From Gordionus sp. m RMFG-2023 (taxonomy: Eukaryota > Nematomorpha > Gordioida > Chordodea > Parachordodidae): a DNA stretch of 64,000 nt. The notes below the pieces were generated by a model that worked only from the letters and a program-made list of their open reading frames with translations, searched no databases and had not been told where the DNA came from. The DNA is taken from contig NC_088776.1 in the NCBI RefSeq assembly GCF_954871325.1, positions 63,264,954-63,328,953 of the forward strand, given 5' to 3'. Position numbers and translations under genes: made by a program. Below, piece by piece: positions 49,831 to 62,000 of the stretch (within the stretch, counting starts at the first letter, position 1; the number at the start of each line of letters is the position of its first letter).

Positions 49831-50316
49831 AGGTATAACCGATACTATAGTCAATATAATGAGATTAGCTTCTTTTCATATTTCCCATAAATGTAATCAG
49901 TAGAAACCTAATTTTGATATGTATTTTCAAATCGTCCTCAGAATAATTTCGAGACCTAAAACTTTCAACAGTCTTTGAGTTTTAGTACATATGATTATAA
50001 ATAATTATTAGTAATTTTAGAGTATTAGTTTCCACATTGAAAAGTTATATAATAGCAATAATGCAGAGAAAAATTTACAGGCTGACATTACGAACACCAC
50101 TCTCAACTATTAAAATATATTAGAAGAAATGACTAAACGATAATACTTCTTATATAATTTAAAAATTTTAGATATTATATCTCTAATCATTATTTACTGA
50201 TTATAAATATTTCATTAATTCAAGAAATTATTTCATATAAATTTTATATGCAATTTTTTGTAATTTATAATAATATATTCATTATTAAGTTATATTATAT
50301 TTAAATTAAGGTTTAC

Positions 50317-53300
50317 CCGAGTAATAAGTCATTGCAAATGCTGTTTCTATTTTCAATTCGATATTTCTAAAAAATATATGATAGTAAATTTAGGTATATA
50401 TTATTATGCAAGATGTATCATTAGGCAGTCATCTATTAATTTAACTATAAAAGGAGGGGAAGATAAATTATAAGATTTTTAAGATTTTATTATTAAAATG
50501 TTATTTAGATATAAGTTAAAATTAGATTTACAAATATTTTAGTGAAATTTTCCGGATGTGAAATTCCCATTTGTCTCTCTAATTCCCTTTAAAAATGCTA
50601 ACTGAATATGTCATAACTTAATGAATTATCTAAGATTTATAGAATCTGGCCTCCTAAGAAATATCCATACCTTCCCTCCTCTTCCCAAAAAAAAAATAAA
50701 TATAGCATATTTTAGGTTTATATCTTTTCTCACATAAGACATATATTATAATTAATATTCCATAAATTGATATTTTAATTTAATTAGTTTGGTCATTTTC
50801 TAATTATTTATAATATGTTTTGATACTTTGAAATTTTTACTTAATTTTTAATTTAATCGGCTTATTCACCATAAAAATGATAAAGTGATTGAAATAAATT
50901 TGCTGGTCAAATTTAAATGATAATTACAATTTTTGATCAAAATACATAGAATTAATTCCCCCTCTCTTTCTCTTTCAGACATTCCATAAATAAAAAATAA
51001 TCCAGTTGCCGCCGATAATTCAGCAAATGCAAACAAAATAAGATATTCAGATTTTATAGGTATTTTTTTTATATTATATTATGATATTATATTAATTTTA
51101 TAAATGAGATTTCATGATATCCTGGTGTAAAATTAATTTCTTTATACCTTATTACAATGCGAGATTACACTGAATGTCAATATAAATATCATATTGTTTT
51201 TACCTGAGATTACCTTTGATTAATTTTTTAAACGATAAAAAAATTAATAATATATTATGAAAACATCGATTTACTTGAATTGTGATTATTTAAAAATGAT
51301 TCAATTTCTCTAAACAAATATATATATTACTAAATCTCATAATACTAGGTTACAGTTTATCTGGGTATCTGTCTGTATATATTTCTTTGGATTTCTTTAA
51401 TATAATAATATTCTCATAATAGTTTTTTCCTAGTTGATAGATAGCCTTTTATTTATAAATTATTAATATTATTAATAATTTTAAAAAAAAATGAATTAAA
51501 ACAATAAAGTATATAAAAAATATTTAACTTTTTTAAATGGTCGTAAGGATTTCAATTTTGGCATAGTCAAAGGAGACTAAAAAATTAATTTTTAAAATGT
51601 AAAGCACATTTAGGATTAAAGTTGACAAATATTTATATTATATATATGATATTATTCAACACCCTAAATGAAATCTAATAAAATGTAATCATAGAAAGGA
51701 GGGGATATTTTTTATTTTAATTTAACTTAATTGAAATGGGGGAAAAGCTTATAGAGGAGAAAACTTGATCATTTTAAAAAATGTAGGAAGAAGGGAGTTC
51801 CCTGATATTGACTTATTTAAGTCAGTGGGGATATTTTATAATAAAGCTAGAAGTAATATTATAATTTAATAAAGATTAATTATATGCTCAATTTACAACT
51901 TGTTTAAAATTTAAATTTGGTGATTGTTTTTTTTAACAGACAGGTGCCTATTTTGTTAAAAATAACCAGTTTGAAAAAAATCTTTGAAATATTTTGAAAT
52001 AATTTTGGATTTCATTGAAAGATTTATTATGTATAAAAATTACAAAAGTATTTTTTTATATAGATTTTGGCATTTTTAAGTATATTTTAATTTAAAATCT
52101 CTTATGAATTGACTTTTTGTAAACTGAGATAACTAATGAGCCATATCGATAACATGATTTATTTTACCTCCTTATTTACCACTGATACTACCTAGAACCC
52201 CTTTTGTTAAGTTAAAGTTTGTCATTATATGGAGTAGATCCAGATAGGAAGATAGAAGTCAATAAAAGTATCCTATCATTATTGTATGTTCTGCCAATTT
52301 TTCTTTCATTCCCCTATTTGTTTACCCTACTCTCTTAAAAATAAGACTTATTACATTTATATATGAAAAATTGTTCTATCTTTAATATTATTTTTATACT
52401 TCGTAATTTATATCTATATATGGTTTTCTCATATCATTACCAATTTCAATAATCTAAAAAATAAAAATATAAATTAAAGAAGATAATTCACAATTATGAA
52501 GGTTTATTGGCCCTGACATTTTTATTTTCCAAATTTTTAAAAAATATTTTTATTATCATATAAGTGGGCCTGAATTTTTATTATAGCAATATTCTTTCAA
52601 AGAAGAAAAATGAAAAGTAAACCAGGTGTTTAGTTGACAACAGTTTCAAATATTTATAGGGCTATAAAAAGCAATTAAGTATTCATATAGATCAGAACTA
52701 GGACAAGTGTCTTAGTGTGTGTCCGGGTTGTGCTTATTTTTGAATTTAATGTGTTTTAGCGGAGACTAAATTTTAAACTAGGACACCATATTGATTTCCT
52801 TTAAATACGTGGGGAATTTTTATTTAGGTATTTATCTTCTAATTTAAAAAAAAATGTTTTTTTTGGTTTATTTTAAGTATTTGTTGGCATTACTGTTTTT
52901 CTTATTTTATTTTCGTTTATTTGTTTTTTGTTCTTTTGGTTAAGTTTATTTTTCATTTTGATGTTTTAAAATTTTTTCCTTTGTTCTTTTGGCAATTTAG
53001 CTTAACCTTAAAAGACGGCTAAATAGCAGGTTATTAAGTATTAAGCCGACCTGGAACACAACTTAAATGCTGAAATTACTTAATAACTTAATTTTGATTG
53101 ATGTTATCATTTATTATTATTTATATTTCAATTTTATGTCGTGTTGGGATATGGTATTTCAGGATTCGTCTCTCAATTTTATATCAACTATTGAGGGCGA
53201 TTATTAAAATTGGAAAACTTGCTGAAATGTATTTCAGCTTGATACTATTAATAATATCCTTCTCATTAAACTTTGGGTCCTATCAAACTTAAACTTATGA

Positions 53301-56300
53301 TCTAATACAACTATAAATTTAGACTTTTAATATTTTTTTTCCCTTTATTAGCATCTCTATTGTAGTTATTATCTTTATCATATCCAAAGAATCTGAAATA
53401 TTTAAACTATTAATTATAATTATTTTAGGAATAACTATAGTTATAATTCTAGTATCTTTAGTCAATTAAAATCTCTGCTTTTTTATTTATTTTGAGATAT
53501 ACCTATTTCCGATCGTGATGATAGTTTGAGGTTGAGATTCAGGAACAATAAAAGTAAAAGCAGCAGCATTCAAACTATTTAAAACTTTTGGTTATAATTT
53601 GACCTCATGATAGGAACTAGGGATATCTGACAACCTAAGAGGTTGAGGTTCAATGACAATATTCCTTATCATTTTAGCCTTTTTAGTAAAACTTCCTATT
53701 TATATATTCCATCTTTGCTTACCGAAGGCTAACGTAGAAGCGTCGACATCAGAATTCATATAATTAGCGGGGTCCCTATTTAGGAGTTTTCGGCTTATCG
53801 ACGCTTCTATGGGGGATAATTATATTTAGAATTGGAATACCATTTAATAATGATGGAAAAATCATAATTGCCTACTCTAGAGTGTCTCACATAACTTTTC
53901 CAGCTTTTAGATTATTTTTAATATCCTTAATTTCCCTAGAGGGATCATTTCAATAAGTATATCCCAAAGTTTTATCAGGCCTGCTATTTATGTATCTAAT
54001 GTATAATAAAATATTTACCCGCAATATGATCTTATTTAAATCTCAAATGAATATAAGATCATTGTATGCTACATTAATCTTCTTTATAATTCTAACACTT
54101 AACATTGGTTGTCCACCCTCCTTTAACCTATTTCCTGAAATTATTATTATTTTCAATTTATACATTTTTCTTTGTCTTTATATATCATATTATTCTTAAT
54201 ACAATTATTCTAATTTTAATTTCTAGATTTATTTTTACTTATATCTCTATAGGAGTAATTTAAATAGACGTATACTCCTCCTAACGTTTAAAACTGGTCT
54301 CAATCTCTAAAGATATTTTTTCACTTTATTTAAAATTTTTTATAGTAGTAAATAAATAAAATGAGGTTTGTATAGTTATAGGGTAAATTAAAAAGAACTT
54401 TCAATATCTTCTTTTACATGTTATTTTACTAGCAAAAAATATGAAAAAGTGTTAATTGAAATCTAAAAGTTTTATCATTTTGTATTAAGTAGAAAAAATT
54501 AAGTTTGTATGATGTTATGAATAACTATACATTATAATGGTTACCTGGTTTAATAATTCATCTTTTGGTTTTAAAAGGAGTAAAGAATCTAACATTGTTG
54601 TCTCATCTTTTAGTAAAATATCGAGACATTTCTCTTGATTATTATAGGATTCTAAGTAGGAATATCCTTTGAATAACTTATTTTCTATATCATAAGCCTC
54701 TGCTAGGAATAATGGTGCCAAGTTTAATGCGTAAGATACTATGATATAGTTATGGAAGTCTCTAAAATTTTTTTTTTGTAAAGTATAAAAAAACTCTATA
54801 TATTACGTATCCTAAAATTATTATTTAACTTATTGAAGAGAGAAAATTAGTACGAGTAAGAAATTATATTTAAGATGTCAAATTATTCTTAGAATTATAA
54901 ATTGATGGAAGAAATATATTCCCATAAATATCGAAAAACTATATGGGTAGTAAAATAGAAATTTGTAATTATATTAAATTGTAAAATTAAAATAAATTTT
55001 TATTTTATATTAATTATCTTTAGGAATATATCTTTCAATCATGTTACAATGTTGTATTTTAAGTCCCCGAAATATTTTATTAATTATTTAATAAATATCG
55101 AAGATATGAAGCAATCAGAATTTAACTTATGAAATTTATTTTACCAAGCCCCGGTTCTGAATTTTAAAAAATTTTGTTATTTTAAACAATTTAAGCTGTA
55201 TTAGGTGAACCTTTAAATGTAACGGGAAATTAAAAATATGAGCATTAAATGAATATTAAATGATTTTCCGACATTTTAACTGATCAATTGATATAATTTA
55301 TTTCTTTCGATATAGAAAGAGTCCTGGCCGTCAAATCATCCTATAGATCGCATTTACATGACGGCATTGCGGTTTTAGACACATGTATAATAAATTTTTG
55401 TAGTTTCATAAACAAATCATTGTAATACTATCAATAATATTTATTATTTTTGTATAATAAAAGACTACCATATATTTATATTCTATTTAGGTATAAGTAA
55501 TTCAGGGAAGGAATGAAATATAAAATAAAAAAATATAACAAATTTTGCTTCTGTTATTTCAGGAGTATATATATGATTTCAGAGGATGGGGATAATAGTA
55601 ATAACTGTAATTGAATAACGATTTTATACAAAGATGACATAAAATTACTTACATAAGATCTTCATAAGACTTAGTAAATTTCTCAGTGAAATTGTTGAAT
55701 AGGTCAAGATATAACGAATCTGTGAATTTTATATTTAGATATTCAGGCATTACAATGGCAGCGTCTTTGGCTAGATCATTGAAGAGTTCTTTAAGATTAG
55801 TCTATTCCATTAAATATAAAAAATTATTGAATTAATGATCGGTGAATTCTATCTTTGCAAAATAAAATTATCTCTCAACTTTTAGAAAAATTGGTATTAT
55901 TTAAATATCAGAAATATTTAGATATGGTGAAGGGTCTTAATTATTGTATAGATAGTTTCATCTATAATTAATATACTTTACGCTCTTCTGATGAATATAT
56001 ATAAATTTTATTTCTATAACTTATTTATGCATGAAAATTTTAACAATATTTATGATATTTAATGTACACAAATTAAATTTTAATGTATTGCGAAGAACTG
56101 GGACGTGTTTTGGCGGGATACTAAATAGCTATGTTTAAGTAGGGTTCATTGAATACGAAAAATAACAAACTAAATTTATATTAACATTAGAAGTCATTAG
56201 TTTGACTAGAACTCCAAATGACAATACGAAGGATGATTGACTTATTTTTTGTTAATTTTATTGACAGTTTTTTAATTACAAGTTCTTACTCGTGATATAT

Positions 56301-58687
56301 ACCTAGTAAATTTAAAATTTTAGAGAATTTATTTTCATTCATTTATTAATAACATTTTTATATAATAAATAAAGAAACATTATGGCACGCTAAGGAATAA
56401 TATGTAAAACGGATATTTTTCATAATTCCTAAATTTTCTATTTTTTTAAGAATTTATATTAATAAAAATCTTAAAGATTTTTTTCTGCCATAGAGATATG
56501 TGTAAAGAAAATATGTTTAAACATTTTGGAAAATTTGCTTTATCTACTTACATCTACTTCAATTTTTTGTGATATAACCCTGGTTTCACTACTTACCCAA
56601 AGTTGTATCTATGTTGAGGATACATCTTTAATGAAACAAGATTAATCTAATGTCTAATCATAAATGTATGTAGGGATTATCATTTTAATATATTTTTGAT
56701 TATCTAGATATCCGGATATAACTAATAACATATTAATTATAGAAAATTTAGAAATATTTAAAAAGGTTTAATTTAATAATTCTGTGGCATATTGCTAAAA
56801 GCTATGCCAAAATGCAAAATCTTCTTTTTAGATATTCAATCATGCCATATTTTACAGATAATCATTTTATTGAAATGAAGTTTTAATAATCATTTTCATA
56901 TCCATGCTTTTATATTTTTAATCTTAAATTTATATATATATTATGTTTAAAAATGAATATCAAAAATATGCAATAATTAATATATACTATTTTAAGCTCT
57001 TTATCTACCCTATCTGGGGATAGCGTGTTTTTTTGAAATACCGGGTTTTCGTGATAACTTCTTTCTTTTATTTTCATCTTTTGTAAAAAAAAATTGATAT
57101 AAAAAATTGTATAAAACTATTTTTCTTATATATATAACGCAGTCCCCTCTATAAGACGGGTAGGTTTGCAATTTGAAATTTTACTTTGCTATTTAGAATA
57201 TAAATCTAATCTAAATAGAAATAATTCTTAAAAAAATTTTACTTTTAAAATGATGAGAACTTACAATATTATAAATATGGCAACTTATAGCAAAAGCCAG
57301 CAAATTATTTTAAAAAAAACTTGATTCATTTTGGATCTAAATCAAGAATCTATAGGTTGGTGATGTTACATGTTGGTAACATTTCAATTTAGAGTTATTT
57401 TTTTTATTATTGTCTTATGCGTTAATATACATGTACAATTAAATAATTAATTTTTAAGGTAATAATGTAAATAGTGATATTATGAAAATTGGACATATTA
57501 AATTATACTTTGATATTATGTAAATTTGACATATCAAATGTTATTTAATATGATATATATACATATTATTTCAGAAAAAGCATATATATACAGAATTTTA
57601 GACTTGTTCGAATTTACTAGTTTAAATAAAAAAATGTTTATTTTTTTTAATGTTTAGATAAATAGATATGAATATACATTCTCAAAGCTCTAATACCGAC
57701 AACAAGCGATCTCATTAGGTGTCATATGCAATTCTAGACCTAGGCCCCAGAAACTACTCAAAACAAAATTCTTTTATATATAAGGATAAAATAATCGCAA
57801 TTTAATAATCTTAATAAAACAGAAAATATTAAACATCCAAGGTTATCCATTACTATCCATTTTCCCGGTCTATTCATGTTTGCGAAAAAAACTTTTTAGT
57901 TTTTCTTTTTTTACATATATCATAATTAAAAGATAACCTAATCTCAAAAAAAACTCATTTATTAAAATATAAAAGCATACTTGAAAAAAGTTTTTTGCTA
58001 TCTTTTTTATATTCTTGCTTCTAGTTTTCTCTCCGCCTAGTAGAACATACAATTTTTTATTCCATTCAGCATATTGCTCAATTATACTATCAATCACGGT
58101 TGAATTTTTAACTTGAGAATCATCAATATTTAAAGGACTAGTATGATAATTTGTAAAAAAAATGTCGGTGGCTACCTTTCCCGCATAAGTATATTGGAAA
58201 ACGATATGTATTGGTAAGAATTTCGTACTTTTGATTACAAACTTTATCCGCTCCAATATATCTACTTCATTAAATGTAGATGAATTAGTCATAGTTAGGA
58301 ATGTATTATTTTCTTTAAAATATTTGATAAAAGTTTTTTTTTTGTAATTCTCTATTTTTTGGTTATATTTAATACAGGTGTTCATAAAATTTTGGAGTTT
58401 AGTTAATACACGTTTAACCTTTGGTTTCCATAGTCTATTTTTATTATTATTACTATTTAACCCTATTTGAATCAATAATAATAATTTATTTATTTATATA
58501 TTTATAAAATACAATATATATTTTTTAACAGAAATAGGAATTTAAATATTATACCTAAAACTTCGATTATTTTATCGTATTTAAATTTTTTTTTCAATTC
58601 AAGATCAGTAGTACTGAAATCGCATTTTTCAAGCAATATATCTATGCATTTTTTACTATTTATCCTGTTTGTTGAACCATTGCACAC
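50317..58687 (-). CDS. Neprilysin-like (peptidase M13) gene, right copy, partial
   Basis: Exons on the - strand are about 58687-58555, 58462-57981, 55801-55653, 54761-54545, probably 52453-52400, and 50366-50317. Exons 3, 4 and the last (149, 217 and 50 bases) have exactly the lengths and phases of the left copy. Exon 2 (482 bases) is three bases shorter. Peptide blocks correspond one to one: NSKKCIDILLEKC, KVATDIFF, DSIIEQYAEWNKKLYVLLGG, SLYLDLFNNFTEKF, VSYALNLAPLFLAEA, NKLFKGYSYLE and NIELKIETAFAM. The frames stay open through every exon although introns have diverged, which suggests selection on the protein at least for some time. The zinc motif HExxH and the N-terminal membrane segment were not found. 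An nd4 insertion lies between exons 4 and 5. It may encode a non-enzymatic paralogue or be incomplete in my reading. The exon at 52400 is the least certain. Confidence 0.72.
53098..54380 (+). pseudogene. nd4: Nuclear copy of mitochondrial nd4 (NUMT)
   Basis: Translated with the invertebrate mitochondrial code, the + strand gives nd4 blocks in order: LCFFIYFE (53480), WELGMSDNLSGWGSM (53610), VKLPIYIFHLCLPKANVEAS (53690), the best conserved core, then AYSRVSHMTF (53870) and CPPSFNLFPEI (54110), and a C-terminal part in a shifted frame to about 54380. TGA reads as Trp and ATA as Met throughout. A stop and at least one frame shift are present, and the standard code breaks it further, so it cannot work in the nucleus. 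It covers nearly the whole gene. The left M13 locus has no counterpart, so the insertion came after the segmental duplication. A mitochondrial contig is unlikely because nuclear paralogous sequence flanks it on both sides. Confidence 0.85.
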
Positions 58688-60830
58688 TTAAAAAGAAAAT
58701 TAAATTAAATGATTTATAAATAAAAAATAGTGCTGCTAAATCTCCTTAACCTTGTAGGACTCTTATAGGGCGAAGCCAAATTTTATCTTAAAATATTTGA
58801 CTATTATAACTCAAAATTTAGCCTCAACTTTAAGATGGATATGATTATTAAAGATAAAAATAATTAAACCCATCAAGTGTTAGTTGAGGTAATGAGGTAC
58901 TGCAAGCGATTAGCTGTTATGTTTATAAAAAAATTATTTTAATCTTATTTTATTTTTTTTACAGGATCAATAAGTTAATTTACAAAAATACAGCTAAAAA
59001 AATTAAATTCGGAAAAAAGAAAAAAATTACGTGCAAATAAATTTTGGAGTTTGTTCAAATTGATAATAAAACTTAAAATTTAAATATTAATCAGTTAAAA
59101 AGAGAATTCCACAACCAATCTGTTTGGTTCCTTTATTTTCACTTATGTTGTGACCTGAAAAATTTACCATAACTGTTATTAATCGCAAATTACACTTTTA
59201 GGGCATTAAGTCTTAATCGTTTATTATTGACATATGATATTTAGTTATATATTGACATGTATAAGTAGTTTTTTTAAAAACCTCAATGCTTTTTTAAAAA
59301 ACCTTCAATTGTAATTATAACCCAGAGACGATAAAAATATCTTGGAAGAAAATTTAAAATAATTAAATTTAAAATGATATTCCGACAAAGGATGGTCTGG
59401 GAAAAACATGTTATATTTTACCTCAGCAGACTAATCGTTATTATATTATATTTTGTTTTGCAACTGATAATTTTCTGATTAATTTTATCTAGTTCCTAAT
59501 TTTCTAACCTTTTTTTAAAATTTATAGTGTTATGTATCTAACTTAACCGATAATTAAAACATGCTTTGATTGATCTGATCTGTTAACTCTCATTTTTAAT
59601 CTTTTAATCTTGATGATGCGGAGAAAGAGGAATGTGGCTAGATATCAAGTAAAAATATTTATTGATTGAATTGATAAAATTATTTTGACTTTTTAAATAT
59701 CAATTTGGAGGAAGGGGAGAGGGGGGATATTTTGATATGTGTCTTAAGTTAAAGATAATATCGTAAAAAGGTTTTAAAAAATAGACAGTAAAAATAAACA
59801 AAAATGCTTTGAAAATACCGATCTTTTATAAGAATCACAACATATATCTTAAAAGTAATAATAAAAAGTAATTTTGAATAGATTATTATAATGTTGACTT
59901 TTTTAAATATAAAATAAAAGATATTCTTAATTAAAAAAAAATTCATAAATTACAAAGAGAATCTTGGGTATTTTATATATTTAACATTAATTAATCTTTC
60001 AGTTACATCTATAACTATATATTAATTAAGACATTTTTTGATAGATTATAATTTATTAAGTGCTATAGTGTTAATAAAAATATTTAAAGAAACAAACTTT
60101 AGCACTAACTTAATAACAATATTACAAATATACAATACAGTAATAATTATTTCAAGTAGGAATTTTAAAAAAATGTTTTTTATAGATTTTTATTCAAAAC
60201 ACATAATGGATAAAATATTGTTATTTGATTTCATTTTTATATTTTTTTTAAATTTAAATAACAATTGGAGGTTTGTTTAAGAATTTTATATAAAAATAAA
60301 TTTATAGATTTGAATAGATTTTCTGCCATTAAATTTAGGGGCACAGGCGTAACAACTTCAAAGGTTTCCATACAAACATTTCCAAAATTCTTGATAAAAA
60401 TAATGGTAGCCATCAATTTAGGTAAGTTTCCTATAGAGAGCGATTCTACTGTTCGGTTATTTTACACTAAATTCAAGACTCGTAACTTTATACTTAAAAT
60501 AACTAAATAATATTTTTATTATAAGCCGTATTTAATGAAAATATAAAAAAAATTATAATTGTATATTCGTTAATATTCTTAGAAAAATTATTTCATTTTA
60601 TTTATATTACTAATAAACAATAAAAAATTATATTATTAAATTTTATGTATCATAGTAACATGACGTAAATAGTTAGAAAAAAATATATATATAATAATAA
60701 AACTAAACTGGGGAAAATAACTGAAGATATGAAAAATTTAAAAGTAGAAAACTTCTGAATATAAATCTGTAAGATAAATAATCGTTAGAAAACTAATGCT
60801 TATCATAGTTGTTTACATTAATAATTTATA

Positions 60831-61134
60831 CGATTGCTCAATTCTATCTTTTTTAGTATAATAAATTTTTTTAAATTATTTGTCCTGAAAAATTATTAAA
60901 GGGTGTAGGAATATTTATTAATATATCATATATAAGCTTTCCAATATGACACTATGGATATAACCAAAGACCTGAAACAAAATTATTTTTCTAATCCGTT
61001 TTCGTTTCAGCCAAAAAATATATTATTTAAGTTATATATTTTTGAAAATGGTATATTTTTAATTTTTAAAAATATTTTTAGAATATCTTAAGATGTTTGG
61101 TTTTTTACGTTTTAATTATATTTTTTTTGTAGAG
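60831..61134. other. AT-rich stretch beyond the right arm
   Basis: It continues the direct match to copy 3 (45000-45220) but no longer matches the left arm. No coding sequence is seen. Confidence 0.4.
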
Positions 61135-62000
61135 TTTTTAAACTACTCGATTTAAGCCGATTTTAAAAAACAGGCCTTGTTAATATTAACAAATATTTTG
61201 CTTAAGCCTCAAGGTTCATAATATTCAAACCCTCGTTCCAACTTTGAGGAAAATCTTAAAGCTAGCATAATATTTTTGTGGATAAAACATTATACAATTT
61301 TTAAAAATTGATTTAAAACGAGCCTTTTAATAATAAAAATTTTTGAAAATTTTTAATAGAAAAAAACAGAGATCTTTTGGCCGACTCAATTCTAATCCCC
61401 GTCCTAGTACACGGTACAAGCAATATTATAATTTTTTAAATAAATCACAACCTTAGCTTTTTTTTAAATATATATGGGCAGGGTATATATTATTTTTTTT
61501 AAATATACTCTAGCCGAGCCAAAAAATATTTTTATATAATAAATAAACCTTTAATTTTAATTTAAAAAAAATTTGCGATAAATATTTGTATTAAGCCCAT
61601 TTATTTATTATGTTTTCTAAAAAAATATTTCGTTAAACCTGTTTAAATTGCGTATGACACATTGCCCAAATAGTAAATTATAAAATTTATCAAGTTATTT
61701 TACTTTAAAAAAAATTTTTATAATCCGTTATATCATAGTTTAGCAAGTGAGCATATGATAAACTATTTTCAATTTATTTCATATTTTTTTAAATTTATCA
61801 AAGTCATGAAAATTATCTTATGTGCATAATTAATAAATTCTGAATGCACTCCACCCGCTTCCCTTCTCTCCTTTGCATAATTTATTTTAACCATTTATAT
61901 CAATCATCACTAAAATAAATAAATAACTCGAGTCATATAATTATATAAAAAGTTATTATATGATGCGTCTATCTATTAAGTTTAACTAGTAAATTTTATG
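61135..62000 (+). repeat. Dispersed duplicate of 29170-29780 and 33450-33640
   Basis: It starts with a MITE-type block (GATTTAAGCCGATTTTAAAA, then TTAAGCCTCAAGGTT) shared with 45229-45430. From 61380 it follows 29290-29770 (AAATTGC with GCCCA, AACTATTTTCAATT), then 61840-62000 follows 33450-33640 (TTAATAAATTCTGAAT, ATGATGCGTCTAT). The LTR fossil at 29783-33240 is missing here, so this resembles the empty state of that insertion site. Confidence 0.55.

Larger units (their letters stand above)
49831..60830 (-). repeat. Right arm of the large inverted duplication
   Basis: It is the reverse complement counterpart of 1110-10130. It is longer mainly because of the nd4 insertion (53098-54380), adjoining unmatched DNA (about 52500-53098) and the 620 bases at 58980-59600. 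Outside exons the two arms are alignable but well diverged. The part 58850-60830 is also present in the direct third copy at 43280-45480. A MITE-like start (AGTGCTGCTAAA) lies at about 58731. Confidence 0.8.
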
